Source: Chloroflexota bacterium (GTDB lineage Bacteria > Chloroflexota > Chloroflexia > Thermomicrobiales > JADLAZ01). Taken from it: 15,192 nucleotides of DNA. Positions 1-7,857 of this stretch are shown here, one piece after another. The DNA is taken from the NCBI GenBank assembly GCA_020849725.1, contig JADLAZ010000082.1:1-15192 (forward strand), written 5' to 3'. The stretch's first letter is position 1, and every line of letters begins with the position of its first letter. A program made the position numbers and the translations under genes. The notes beneath the pieces are model-generated. The model saw nothing but the letters and a program-made list of their open reading frames with translations, ran no database searches and was not told the origin of the DNA.

Positions 1-633
1 ATCCACGAGTCGCAGTCGCGCCTGTGGGAGAACTTCGTCGGCCGCGATCTGCCGTTCTGGCGCTTCGCATTGCCGCGGTTGCAGGCGGCGTTCCCGGTCC
101 AACTCGGCGCTGTGACCACCGAGCAGTTCGTGCTGGCAGCCAGCCGGGTCGAGCCGTCGCTGATCCGGGTCGAAGCGGACGAGGTGACCTATAACCTCCA
201 CATCATCCTGCGCTACGAGATCGAGCGCCGGCTGATTGGGCGCGAGCTGCGCGTGCGCGATCTGCCCGGAGCCTGGAATGAGCTCATGCGCGACTACCTG
301 GGCCTGACACCGCCGGATGACCGAACCGGTGTGCTGCAGGATACGCACTGGGCGATCGGGGCCATCGGCTACTTCCCGACATACACGCTCGGCAACCTGT
401 ATGCCGCCCAACTCTGGGCCGCCATCCGGCGCGATCTGCCGGACCTCGACGACCGGCTCGCGGGCGGCGACACGGCGACACTCCTGGGCTGGCTGCGCGA
501 GCGCATCCACCGGCCGGGCCGGCTGTATCGACCGGCGGAGCTGATCGAGCGCGCGACAGGCACGCCACCGGATGCCACCTATCTGACTCGCTACCTGTCC
601 GAGAAATTCAGCCGGTTGTACGCGCTGCGATAG
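1..633 (+). CDS. M32 family metallocarboxypeptidase (carboxypeptidase Taq type), C-terminal part
   Basis: This is the 3' part of a zinc carboxypeptidase that removes C-terminal residues from peptides in the cytoplasm. The window opens inside the gene; 210 codons remain of a family usually near 500 residues, so the HPF, DxRxT and HEXXH blocks lie upstream. Three of the standard M32 signatures are visible in the right order: HESQ at nt 4-15 (family HES/TQ), IRVEAD at 163-180 (family I/VRxxAD) and GVLQDTHW at 328-351 (family GxxQDxHW). The frame is open from base 1, so the ATG/TTG codons near position 70 are internal and not starts. The C-terminus (YLSEKFSRLYALR, then TAG) is typical of the family. 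A hairpin overlaps the stop codon. Family assignment is firm; the peptide specificity cannot be read. Confidence 0.93.
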   Translation: MHESQSRLWENFVGRDLPFWRFALPRLQAAFPVQLGAVTTEQFVLAASRVEPSLIRVEADEVTYNLHIILRYEIERRLIGRELRVRDLPGAWNELMRDYLGLTPPDDRTGVLQDTHWAIGAIGYFPTYTLGNLYAAQLWAAIRRDLPDLDDRLAGGDTATLLGWLRERIHRPGRLYRPAELIERATGTPPDATYLTRYLSEKFSRLYALR

Positions 634-668
634 CGCCATGGCTGGTGTGGCCAGCGAGGCGGCGCTTT
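633..668 (+). terminator. Probable intrinsic terminator of the M32 gene
   Basis: An interrupted hairpin begins on the last base of the stop codon. The outer stem GCGCC (633-637) pairs with GGCGC (661-665), and the inner stem GCTGG (641-645) pairs with CCAGC (651-655) around a TGTGG loop. A short TTT (666-668) follows. The T-tract is weak, so termination efficiency is uncertain, but the position between two separate genes fits a terminator. Confidence 0.4.
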
Positions 669-786
669 ACTTGCCGTGCCCGTTGGCCGATAGTACCGAC
701 AGGGTCCGCGGCTGCGCCCGGGCACATTGGGGTGGTCGGGGTCAGTGGAGCCAGGCTGGCTCTCCCTATCATTGTGGAGAAGGAGT

Positions 787-2343
787 GTGCGCGAACCCGC
801 GGTCGTGAGTGATGTCGCGCCGTTGGGGCGGGTTTGGCGCTGGCGCATGGGGCCGGTGGCAGGGCTGGTGATCGCGGCGACGGTGATTGGCCTGGGCGTG
901 GGCCTGTGGCCGGCGTCAGTCGTTCCGTCGGCGGCGCTGATCGTGCCGGCCCTGCTCGTCATCGCCGTCAACCTGCGCGCCCGGCGAAGTTTGCCGGACC
1001 ACCCGCTGCGGCCGGCATGGTCGCTGCTGGCAATGGGCATGGCGCTCTCGCTGACCGGCGAGTTGGTGCGCATCGTCGGTGAGTTCACGCTGGGCTGGCC
1101 GCTCACCCTCGTCGCGATCGGGTTCAATCTGGCAGCCTACCCCTTCTATCTGGTGTCGAGTGGGGTGCGCATCCAGCGGGCCGCCGGCCGCAGCCTGAGC
1201 GTGGCCGCCATTCTCGACGCGTTGACGTGCGCCCTGGTGGCCGGCGCGTTCGGAGCCCTGGCGGTGGCGCCGCTCGCGGCCGCGGTGCCGCCGGCGCGGC
1301 TGCTGAGCGTCGTCATGCCGCCGCTGCTGTGCTTCGGTATGCTGGTGGTGGCGCTCTACTTGCTCTTCCAGTCGGCGCGTGACAGGCCGCAGCCCGCGGC
1401 ACTGGCGCTGGTCGCGGCGGCGGTGTTGACGACGGCCGGCAACTGGCTGGTCGCGCTCGATACGCTGGCCGCGCCGGTGACGTGGGCTATCCCGCTGGCG
1501 ATGGCACTGCTGGCGGCCGGCTTTCTGGCGCTGGCGCTGCTGCCGGAGCTGGATGCCCGCGAGCGGCGGCGCTGGCCCGATCCCATCGGCCACCTGCAGT
1601 CGGTGCTGGTGCAAGCGCTGCCGCTCGGGTTGCTGGCGCTGCTGGCGGTCCAGGTCATCGGCCAATACTGGGACGGCCGTGACAGCACCATCACCCTCCT
1701 GCTGATGAAGCGGGCGCTGGCGGCCGGCACGCTGCTGGTCGTGGTGCGCCAGTGGCTGATGTTGCGTCTCAACGTGCGACTGCTGACCAGCTTGCAGGCG
1801 ACGAACGCAGCACTAGCGCAGGCCCATGCCCACGCTGCCCGCGAGGCGCGCACCGACAACCTGACCGGCCTGCCGAACCAGCGGCTGATGCGGGAATATC
1901 TGGCCACCGCCGTCGCCGCACACCGGCGGGCGGGCCTGCCGCTGTCCCTGCTCTTCGTCGACCTCGACCACTTCAAGGCTGTGAACGACCGCCACGGGCA
2001 TGCCGCCGGCGACGTCGCACTAGTGGAGGTCGGCCGCCGGCTGCGGCAGGCGCTGCGCGAGGGCGACGTGGTGGCCCGGTTTGGAGGCGAGGAGTTCGTG
2101 CTGCTGCTGCCGCACACCGATCGCCGTGATGGCGAGGCGGTGGCGGAGCGGCTGCGGCAGGCGATCTCAGCCGAGCCGGTGGCGGTGCTCGGCGTCGGGT
2201 CGGTCGCGCTGACCGTCAGCATCGGCCTGGCGACCGGGCGTGGATTGTCGATGACTGCCGACGGCCTGCTGCGCGCCGCCGACGCCGCCATGTATGCGGC
2301 CAAGCAGGCCGGCCGCGACGGCGTGCGGGTCATGGCCGACTGA
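787..2343 (+). CDS. Membrane-anchored diguanylate cyclase (GGDEF domain)
   Basis: Makes the second messenger c-di-GMP from two GTP at the inner face of the membrane. Residues about 15-335 form roughly nine or ten hydrophobic segments, an integral-membrane sensor region I cannot assign to a named family. A short helical linker leads into the GGDEF domain, which opens with DNLTGLPNQ at about residue 357 and contains LLFVDLDHFKAVND with the metal-binding Asp. The active-site loop is GGEEF (residues 433-437, nt 2083-2097), a catalytically competent variant. An RxxD inhibitory site (REGD, residues 424-427) sits exactly five residues before it, so product feedback is expected. The GTG at 787 is chosen because GGAG (776-779) lies 7 nt upstream; GTG 805 and TTG 727 are alternatives. 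No EAL or PAS domain is seen. The gene converges on the ABC exporter pair; its signal is unknown. Confidence 0.92.
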   Translation: MREPAVVSDVAPLGRVWRWRMGPVAGLVIAATVIGLGVGLWPASVVPSAALIVPALLVIAVNLRARRSLPDHPLRPAWSLLAMGMALSLTGELVRIVGEFTLGWPLTLVAIGFNLAAYPFYLVSSGVRIQRAAGRSLSVAAILDALTCALVAGAFGALAVAPLAAAVPPARLLSVVMPPLLCFGMLVVALYLLFQSARDRPQPAALALVAAAVLTTAGNWLVALDTLAAPVTWAIPLAMALLAAGFLALALLPELDARERRRWPDPIGHLQSVLVQALPLGLLALLAVQVIGQYWDGRDSTITLLLMKRALAAGTLLVVVRQWLMLRLNVRLLTSLQATNAALAQAHAHAAREARTDNLTGLPNQRLMREYLATAVAAHRRAGLPLSLLFVDLDHFKAVNDRHGHAAGDVALVEVGRRLRQALREGDVVARFGGEEFVLLLPHTDRRDGEAVAERLRQAISAEPVAVLGVGSVALTVSIGLATGRGLSMTADGLLRAADAAMYAAKQAGRDGVRVMAD

Positions 2344-2428
2344 GTGATGCGTTGAGGCGAGGGCAAAATTAAGGCTGCGCCCCTCGGAGTACGACACCTA
2401 GCAGGGAGTTGCGCCGCCCCACTGGTCC

Positions 2429-4213
2429 TCAGTCGGCGGCCTGGTCGGCGCGGAACTGCATGGCGTACAGGTTGAAGTAGTAGCCACGCTGAGCCAGCAG
2501 CGCCTCGTGAGTACCCATCTCCACAATCTGGCCGTGGTCCATCACGACGACCGTCGTCGCCTCTTTGATCGTCGATAGGCGGTGGGCGATAACGAACGAG
2601 GTGCGACCGGCCATCAGTGTTCGCAGCGCCTCCTGGATCAGTCGCTCAGTGTGGGTGTCGACACTGCTGGTCGCCTCGTCGAGGATGATGATGCGCGGGT
2701 CCGCCAGCAGGGCGCGAGCGAACGACACCAACTGGCGCTGGCCGACCGACAGACGCGAGCCGCGCTCCTGCACCTCGGTGTCGTAGCCATCAGGATAGCT
2801 CATGATGAAGTCGTGGGCATTGACGGCGCGAGCCGCGGCCTCGATCTCTTCGGTTGTGGCGTCGAGGCGTCCGAAGCGGATGTTCTCGCGGATTGTGCCG
2901 GCGAACAGAAACGTGTCCTGCAGGACAATGCCCATCTGCCGCCGCAGGGACGCCTGAGTGACTGTCCGCAGGTCGTGACCGTCGATCGTGAGCGCGCCGG
3001 ACCAGATATCGTAGAAGCGCATCACCAGGTTGATCATGCTGCTCTTGCCGGCGCCGGTCTCACCAACGAGCGCGATCATGTCACCCGGCTCGGCCACCAG
3101 ATTGACACCCTTCAAGATCTCCGTCTGGCCATAGCCGAAGCGCACGTCCTGGTAGACGACACGGCCGGAGATCGGCGGCAACTCGCCGGCGTCTGGCGCG
3201 TCCTTGATGTCGACTTCGGCGTCGAGCACGTCGAAGATGCGCTCACCAGAGGCCATCGCCGCCTGGAGCGTGTTGTAGCGCTGGCCCAGGTCGCGCAGGG
3301 GTTGGAAGAAGCGATCGACCAGGCCGATGAAGGCGACCAACTCACCAACCGACAACCCGCCGCCGAGCGACTGCAGCCCGCCGAAGTAGAGTACCAGCGC
3401 CGTCGCGAGGGCGCCGATGAGCGTGACGCTCGGGAAGAGCAGCGATGACAGCCGCGCGGCCGTCGTGTGGGCATCAAGATTCTCGCGGTTGATGCTATCG
3501 AAGACGCCGAAGTTGACTGCTTCGCGCACGTAGGCCTGGATGACGCGCACGCCGGAGATGCTCTCGGCCAGGTTGCCGCTCAGGCGGGAGGCCGTCAACC
3601 GTGTCAGCCGGAAGGCCGCCATCGCCCGCTTGCGCCAGAAGCCGATCAGGATGATCATCAGTGGTAGAACCGTGAAGGTCAGCAGCGCCAACTGCCAGTC
3701 GAGGACCAGCATCAGGATGATGATGCCGACCAGCAGCAGCAGGTCGGTCACCACGCCGAGCAGACCCATCGTCAGCATCTCCTGGATGACGCTGACGTCG
3801 CCGACCAACCGCGCCATGATCCGGCCGACACCGCGGCGGTCGTGATAGCTCAGGCTCAGCCGCTGCAGGTGGTCGACCATCTGCGAGCGCATGTCGTAGA
3901 CGATCTGCTGGCCGACCCAGCCCATGAGATAGAGCTGACCGCCACGGGTGGCGAGGTTGATGACGAGGTTGAGCAGGTACAGACTGACGATGCCGAGCAG
4001 CACGCCGAAGTCGCCCGACTTGATGCCCACGTCGATCGCCCAGCCGAACATCCACGGCACGGCCAGGTCGCTGGCGGCGGTGAGGATCATCAAGGTGAGC
4101 GCCAGCCAGACGCGTACCTGGTAGGGCCGCAGGTAGCCGATCAGCCGCTGGACGATGCGACGATCGACGGCGCGGGCGACCTCATCCTGGGCGTCATGGT
4201 AGGCGGTGGCCAC
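2429..4213 (-). CDS. ABC exporter half-transporter, catalytic-Glu subunit of a heterodimer
   Basis: A 594-aa half-exporter with an N-terminal six-helix transmembrane domain (about residues 30-330) and a C-terminal nucleotide-binding domain. It should span the cytoplasmic membrane and pump lipids, drugs or peptides outward. Visible motifs are Walker A GETGAGKSS (K390), Walker B IIILDE with catalytic Glu513, and H-loop His544 in VIAHRLSTI. The signature motif is LSVGQ (488-492) instead of LSGGQ. This altered signature completes the degenerate ATP site of the partner encoded just upstream, as in TM288 and its relatives. The start is GTG at 4213, with GGAAAGG about 7 nt upstream on the minus strand; only 34 nt separate it from the partner's stop, so the two are co-transcribed. 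The substrate cannot be inferred. Confidence 0.93.
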   Translation of the reverse strand: MATAYHDAQDEVARAVDRRIVQRLIGYLRPYQVRVWLALTLMILTAASDLAVPWMFGWAIDVGIKSGDFGVLLGIVSLYLLNLVINLATRGGQLYLMGWVGQQIVYDMRSQMVDHLQRLSLSYHDRRGVGRIMARLVGDVSVIQEMLTMGLLGVVTDLLLLVGIIILMLVLDWQLALLTFTVLPLMIILIGFWRKRAMAAFRLTRLTASRLSGNLAESISGVRVIQAYVREAVNFGVFDSINRENLDAHTTAARLSSLLFPSVTLIGALATALVLYFGGLQSLGGGLSVGELVAFIGLVDRFFQPLRDLGQRYNTLQAAMASGERIFDVLDAEVDIKDAPDAGELPPISGRVVYQDVRFGYGQTEILKGVNLVAEPGDMIALVGETGAGKSSMINLVMRFYDIWSGALTIDGHDLRTVTQASLRRQMGIVLQDTFLFAGTIRENIRFGRLDATTEEIEAAARAVNAHDFIMSYPDGYDTEVQERGSRLSVGQRQLVSFARALLADPRIIILDEATSSVDTHTERLIQEALRTLMAGRTSFVIAHRLSTIKEATTVVVMDHGQIVEMGTHEALLAQRGYYFNLYAMQFRADQAAD

Positions 4214-4247
4214 ATCCTCGCCTTTCCGGGCATCGGCACAGCGGCGA

Positions 4248-6002
4248 CTATGGCGTCAGCAGCACCTGCTCCTGATCGCGCAACTGCAACTCGTAGATGT
4301 GATGGTACAACCCTGTGGTCTCGACCAGCTCGGCGTGCGTGCCGCGCTGGACGATCCGGCCGCCGTCCAGGACAATGATCTCGTCGGCCTGCTTCAATGT
4401 CAGCAGGCGCTGGGCGATGACGAAGGTCGTCCGGCCGCGCATCAGCTCCTTGAGCGCTAACTGGATCTCGTGCTCGGTCTCGGTATCGACGCTGGCGGTG
4501 GCGTCGTCGAGGATGAGGATGCGTGGGTTGATCAGCAGCGCGCGGGCGATGGCCAGGCGCTGCTTCTGGCCACCGGAGAGGTTCACGCCGCGCTCGCCGA
4601 TCATGGCGTCCAGGCCGTCCGGCAGGTCCATGATGAAGGACTCTGCCTGGGCGGCACGGGCGGCGCGGATGATCTCCTCCTCAGTCGCGTCCGGACGCCC
4701 GAAGGCGATGTTCTCGCGCACGGTCGCCGAGAACAGCAGCGTCTCCTGCAGGACAATGCCGATGTTGCGACGCAGGCTGTCCAGCTCCAACTCGCGCACA
4801 TCGTGGCCGTCGATCAGGACGCGCCCAGCAGTGACATCGTAGAAGCGCGGCAGCAGCGCCGTCAGTGTGGACTTGCCGGCGCCGGTCGGCCCGAACAAGG
4901 CGACGACGCTGCCCGGCGGCGCATCGAGGGTGATGTCGGTGAGCACCGGCTGGCCGCGCTGGTAGCTGAAGTCGACATGCTCGAAGCGCACGTGGCCGTG
5001 CATGTCGCTGACGTCGCGCGCGCCGCCGCGGCTGACGATTTCCGGCTTGACGTCGAGGATGTCGTAGATACGCTCGCCAGAGGCCATCGTGCGAGCGATG
5101 ATGTTGACGATCATGCCCAGGTTCTGCAGTGGCTCGGCCAGGATCGCCAGGTAGCGGCTGAAGGCGACCAGCGTGCCGACCGTGGTCAGGCCGATGATGG
5201 CCAACCAGCCGCCGTAGAGCAGCACCGCCACCATCGACAGCAGCGACAGGAAATGCAGCAGCCCGTTGCGGAACGCCCAGATGCGAATGACAACCATGTT
5301 CGCCTGGTTGAAGCGCTGAGCAGCGTCGGTGAAGCGCTCCATCTCGTACGGCTCGCGGGCGAAGGCGCGCACGACACGCACGCCGGACAGGTTCTCCTGC
5401 ATCAGGCCGGTGACGATGCCGAAGCGGTCCTGCACCTGGCGAAAGAGCGGCCGCAGCTTGACGCCCATGACGACGGCGAGAACGGCGATGACCGGCATGA
5501 CCGCCAGTGAGGCCAGGGCCAGGCGCCAATCCAGCACGAACAGCACGGCTGAGACGCCGACCAACAGCAGGCTGGTGATCAGCACTGACCGGATTGCCAT
5601 GCTGAAGAACTGGCGGATGACCGACGTATCCTCGAGCACCTTGGTGATGATCTGCCCGGTCTGAACCTGATCGTAGTAGCTGAAGGACAGCCGCTGCAGG
5701 TGACGGAAGATGTCGTTGCGCATGTCGTAGGCAACGCGCTGCGCCAGCGTTTCCAACAGATAGGTGCGTCCGTAGTTGAAGATGCTCTGCAGCAGCGTCA
5801 GGCCGACGACGGCCAGCGACGACCACAGCAACACCGTGACGTCGCCACCGAGGATGCCATGGTCGATGACCTGGCGGATGAAGAGGGGCACCGTCAACTG
5901 CAGGCCCAGGCCGAGTAGCAGCGACCCGATGCCGATGGCCGCGAAGCCGCGGTGCCGCCCTAGATAACCGAGCAGCCGCCAGAGTATCCGCATCAACGCC
6001 AC
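4248..6002 (-). CDS. ABC exporter half-transporter, degenerate-site subunit of a heterodimer
   Basis: A 584-aa half-exporter of the same fold as its downstream neighbour: six transmembrane helices (about residues 15-320) followed by an ATPase domain. Walker A is GPTGAGKST (371-379) and the signature is the canonical LSGGQ (475-479). Two catalytic positions are altered: Walker B ends ILILDD, with Asp500 replacing the catalytic Glu, and the H-loop His is Gln531 (VIAQRL). In TM287/288, BmrCD and LmrCD, such changes mark the subunit that contributes the non-hydrolysing ATP site. The gene order here, degenerate subunit first, also matches TM287-TM288. The start is GTG 6002; ATG 5993 is an alternative that loses three residues and fits equally well. 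An extended -10 promoter lies upstream. It is first in a two-gene operon; the substrate is unknown. Confidence 0.93.
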   Translation of the reverse strand: MALMRILWRLLGYLGRHRGFAAIGIGSLLLGLGLQLTVPLFIRQVIDHGILGGDVTVLLWSSLAVVGLTLLQSIFNYGRTYLLETLAQRVAYDMRNDIFRHLQRLSFSYYDQVQTGQIITKVLEDTSVIRQFFSMAIRSVLITSLLLVGVSAVLFVLDWRLALASLAVMPVIAVLAVVMGVKLRPLFRQVQDRFGIVTGLMQENLSGVRVVRAFAREPYEMERFTDAAQRFNQANMVVIRIWAFRNGLLHFLSLLSMVAVLLYGGWLAIIGLTTVGTLVAFSRYLAILAEPLQNLGMIVNIIARTMASGERIYDILDVKPEIVSRGGARDVSDMHGHVRFEHVDFSYQRGQPVLTDITLDAPPGSVVALFGPTGAGKSTLTALLPRFYDVTAGRVLIDGHDVRELELDSLRRNIGIVLQETLLFSATVRENIAFGRPDATEEEIIRAARAAQAESFIMDLPDGLDAMIGERGVNLSGGQKQRLAIARALLINPRILILDDATASVDTETEHEIQLALKELMRGRTTFVIAQRLLTLKQADEIIVLDGGRIVQRGTHAELVETTGLYHHIYELQLRDQEQVLLTP

Positions 6003-6045
6003 CCCACCGCGCTCACCATCCCATTCCGGCTACCGCGATGAGGCG

Positions 6046-6054
6046 AGTATAGCA
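6046..6054 (-). promoter_or_regulatory. Extended -10 promoter for the ABC exporter operon
   Basis: On the minus strand the sequence reads TGCTATACT, an extended -10 (TGn) followed by TATACT, one base from the sigma-A consensus. No good -35 hexamer stands 16-18 nt further upstream, which is tolerated with an extended -10. Transcription would start near 6039, leaving a leader of about 37 nt before the GTG at 6002. It lies in the 156-nt gap after fmt, so the exporter pair can be expressed independently of fmt. Confidence 0.5.
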
Positions 6055-6065
6055 TATGCGGTGCT

Positions 6066-6099
6066 GGGCGCTGGTGCCTCTCATTGGGGAGATGCGCCC
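6066..6099. other. Inverted repeat between fmt and the ABC operon
   Basis: GGGCGC (6066-6071) pairs with GCGCCC (6094-6099), and an inner TCTC (6079-6082) pairs with GAGA (6089-6092) around a six-base loop. It lies downstream of the fmt stop and upstream of the ABC promoter on the minus strand. It could end fmt transcription or bind a regulator, but no T-tract follows it in the minus direction, so it is not a textbook terminator. Confidence 0.25.
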
Positions 6100-6158
6100 T
6101 GTTTGTCGGTCCGTATGGGAACCTCCACTTGACGATCTTCGACTCGCCACTCCTACTC

Positions 6159-7130
6159 CTACTGGAACTGGGCCTGCTCGGGGGTGAGGTGGCGACCGCG
6201 CAGGTAGTCAGCGTAGGGCATCGGGCGCCGGCCGGCTGGCTGGACGAGCACGGGTTCCAGGGCGCCGGCGCCGGCGCCGATCGCCGGCCGGCCGGCAACC
6301 GTGCCGCCGGCGCCGGGCGCTAGGGCGCCAGCCGGCAGCGCACGCGCTGCCTGGATGACGAGGCGCTCGCCACTGGCATCGACCGTGAACGCGGCTGGCC
6401 AGGGGTGATAGGCGCGCACGTGCCGCTCGATCTGCTCGGCCGGCAGGCGCCAGTCGATGCGGCCGTCCTCTTTCCGCACCGGTCGCGTCAGGGTCGCCCG
6501 CGCCTCGTCCTGCGGCTGGGGCGACAGCGTCCCGGCGAGCCAGGCGGGGGTAGTCTGCGCCAGCAGCTGCGCGCCCAGGTCAGCCAGGCGCACGGTCAGC
6601 GATGCGGTCGTGTCGTCGGATCGGATCGTCTCGACGATCGTGGTCAGCACCGGCCCGGTGTCGAGGCCGGCATCCATCAGCATGATCGTGACGCCCGTCT
6701 CCCGGTCGCCGGCCAGCAGCGCGCCGGCAACCGGCGCTGCGCCGCGGTGGCGGGGCAGCAGCGACGCATGGACGTTCAGCGAGCCACGAGGCGGCACGGC
6801 CAACACGGCCGGCGACAGGATCTGCCCGTAGGCGGCCACGACGCACAGGTCGGGGCGCAGCGCCTGGTACGCCTCAACGGCCGCCGGCCGGCGCAATCGC
6901 TCTGGCGTCAGGACCGGCAAGCCCAGCTCATCGGCCGCCAGGCGCACCGGCGACGGCTGCACCGCCCGCCCGCGACCGGCAGGGCGGGATGGCTGGGTGA
7001 TAACGCCGACGAGCTGCGCCCACGGCGCGGCGGCCACGGCCCGCAGGCTCGGCACCGCGAAGGCGGCCGTGCCCATGAAGACGACGCGCGTTGGAGGCGC
7101 GGGTGGGGCATCGAGCCGAGCAACCGCCAT
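6159..7130 (-). CDS. fmt: Methionyl-tRNA formyltransferase
   Basis: Transfers the formyl group of 10-formyl-tetrahydrofolate to Met-tRNAfMet for translation initiation; cytoplasmic. The product is 323 aa, close to the 315 of E. coli. The N-terminal formyltransferase domain starts with VVFMGTAAFAVPSL and carries NVHASLLPRHRGAAP and GLDTGP. These place the catalytic triad at Asn119, His121 and Asp157, with the same spacing as E. coli Asn106/His108/Asp144. The C-terminal tRNA-binding domain is present (DGRIDW, YHPWPAAFT, VQPAGRRPMPYADYLRG). The usual GTPxFAVP motif reads GTAAFAVP here. The frame stays open upstream to 7409, but that stretch overlaps the GTPase gene and has no Fmt similarity, so ATG 7130 is chosen; GGAG lies about 11 nt upstream of it. 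Fmt follows the GTPase after a 53-nt gap, probably in one transcript. Confidence 0.95.
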   Translation of the reverse strand: MAVARLDAPPAPPTRVVFMGTAAFAVPSLRAVAAAPWAQLVGVITQPSRPAGRGRAVQPSPVRLAADELGLPVLTPERLRRPAAVEAYQALRPDLCVVAAYGQILSPAVLAVPPRGSLNVHASLLPRHRGAAPVAGALLAGDRETGVTIMLMDAGLDTGPVLTTIVETIRSDDTTASLTVRLADLGAQLLAQTTPAWLAGTLSPQPQDEARATLTRPVRKEDGRIDWRLPAEQIERHVRAYHPWPAAFTVDASGERLVIQAARALPAGALAPGAGGTVAGRPAIGAGAGALEPVLVQPAGRRPMPYADYLRGRHLTPEQAQFQ

Positions 7131-7155
7131 GCGCGTGCGCTCTCCATCGCCGGCC

Positions 7156-7172
7156 GCCGGCCCACTGCCGGC
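7156..7172. other. Perfect GC hairpin in the GTPase-fmt intercistronic gap
   Basis: GCCGGC (7156-7161) and GCCGGC (7167-7172) form a perfect 6-bp stem with a 5-nt loop, within a longer run of GGCCGGC units. It sits between the GTPase stop and the fmt start. No T-tract follows, so it is more likely an mRNA-stabilising or processing structure, or simply GC-rich sequence, than a terminator. Confidence 0.3.
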
Positions 7173-7183
7173 CCGGCGACAGA

Positions 7184-7687
7184 CTACACGGACGCGGCAG
7201 CCTTGGCTAGCGCCAGTTGCGCCAGCGTTTCGAAGGCGAGGCTGACCCGATCGCCGGTCTTCGCCGACACCTGGACTGGTCGGCCGGCCCCGACGTACTG
7301 AGCCAGTGTCTCCGCCCACTGCATTGGCACCGTCGGGCCAAGATCGGCTTTGTTGCCGATGATGTGCAGGGGCGCGTCTGGGCAGTACTTGCGACAGCGC
7401 TCGACCCACTCAACGAGCGCCTTCAGGGTTGGTGGCTCGGTCACGTCGTAGACCAGCATCGCCGCCTGCGCGCCCAGATAGAAGTTGGGCCGGTTGCCAG
7501 CCTGGCCCTCGATATCCCAGATCGCCAGTCGCAGCGGTTCATGATCGATCGAGAACTCCTGGGTCGTGATGTCGATGCCCAACGTCAGGTTCCTGGCCTC
7601 GCTGAACTTCCCCTTGGCATACTGGCGGATGAGCGAGGTCTTGCCCACGTTGCCTTCCCCGCCGACGATGACCTTGAGTGTGCGCAT
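7184..7687 (-). CDS. Rab/Ras-like small GTPase
   Basis: A single-domain 167-aa GTPase of the Ras superfamily, most like the Rab-type GTPases scattered through bacteria. All five G motifs are visible: G1 GEGNVGKTS (Lys16, Thr17), G2 Thr35 in LTLGID, G3 WDIEGQ (57-62, with the catalytic Gln62), G4 NKAD (112-115) and G5 SAK (141-143). It lacks the C-terminal cysteines used for prenylation in eukaryotic Rabs and has no membrane segment, so it should be cytosolic. The G3 motif has Glu60 where Ras and Rab have Ala. ATG 7687 is preferred because AGAGG lies 5 nt upstream; ATG 7690 adds one Met. It heads the minus-strand block before fmt and is divergent from the giant membrane gene. No roadblock or longin regulator is encoded nearby, so its effector is unknown. 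Confidence 0.9.
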   Translation of the reverse strand: MRTLKVIVGGEGNVGKTSLIRQYAKGKFSEARNLTLGIDITTQEFSIDHEPLRLAIWDIEGQAGNRPNFYLGAQAAMLVYDVTEPPTLKALVEWVERCRKYCPDAPLHIIGNKADLGPTVPMQWAETLAQYVGAGRPVQVSAKTGDRVSLAFETLAQLALAKAAASV

Positions 7688-7772
7688 CATGACCTCTGAC
7701 CCCAGTGCTAGGCCGCGAGTGACACCGCTGACGACAGAACCAGACCCCGTGGCTGGTGCGTCTTCACTTCTG

Positions 7773-7778
7773 AGTATC
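7773..7778 (-). promoter_or_regulatory. Possible -10 element for the GTPase-fmt transcript
   Basis: The minus strand reads GATACT here, about 85 nt upstream of the GTPase start. No convincing -35 hexamer is found at 16-18 nt spacing (a TTGGCA exists but only 8 nt away). This is the best candidate in the 191-bp divergent gap on this strand, and it is weak. Confidence 0.25.
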
Positions 7779-7827
7779 GGCTGTCCTGCCAATGGGCGCG
7801 GTAGCTCGGAAGTACCGGATTCGCGCG

Positions 7828-7857
7828 TTGCCCGGTCTTCACCGGCGCTGGTATCAT
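7828..7857 (+). promoter_or_regulatory. Promoter of the GT-C/DUF2298 fusion gene
   Basis: A -35-like TTGCCC (7828-7833) and a -10 TATCAT (7852-7857) are separated by 18 nt. The -10 is preceded by TGG, giving an extended -10 (TGGTATCAT). Transcription would start near 7864. The Shine-Dalgarno AGGAG (7869-7873) then lies 5 nt before the ATG at 7879, so the leader is very short. Confidence 0.5.

Noticed and set aside
671..696. TTGCCG...TAGTAC as a promoter for the diguanylate cyclase
   Set aside because: The spacer is only 14 nt; a TATCAT at 767-772 is also present, but it lacks a -35 or TG extension.
2358..2386. CGAGGG/CCCTCG inverted repeat between the convergent cyclase and ABC genes as a bidirectional terminator
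   Set aside because: The stem is only 6 bp with a 17-nt loop and no T-tract on either strand; too weak to call.
2582..5510. Long plus-strand frames opposite the ABC exporter genes
   Set aside because: Their Asp/Gln/Val/Ala-rich, motif-free translations are antisense shadows of two clearly conserved transporters.
6238..6345. Dense GCCGGC/GGCGCC repeats as a possible repeat element
   Set aside because: They lie inside the fmt C-terminal coding region, stay in frame and encode an Ala/Gly-rich stretch at a variable point of the family; codon bias explains them.
7131..7409. Upstream extension of the fmt reading frame to a start at 7409
   Set aside because: It overlaps the GTPase gene on the same strand in another frame and encodes Arg/Gly-rich sequence without Fmt similarity; ATG 7130 fits the family length.
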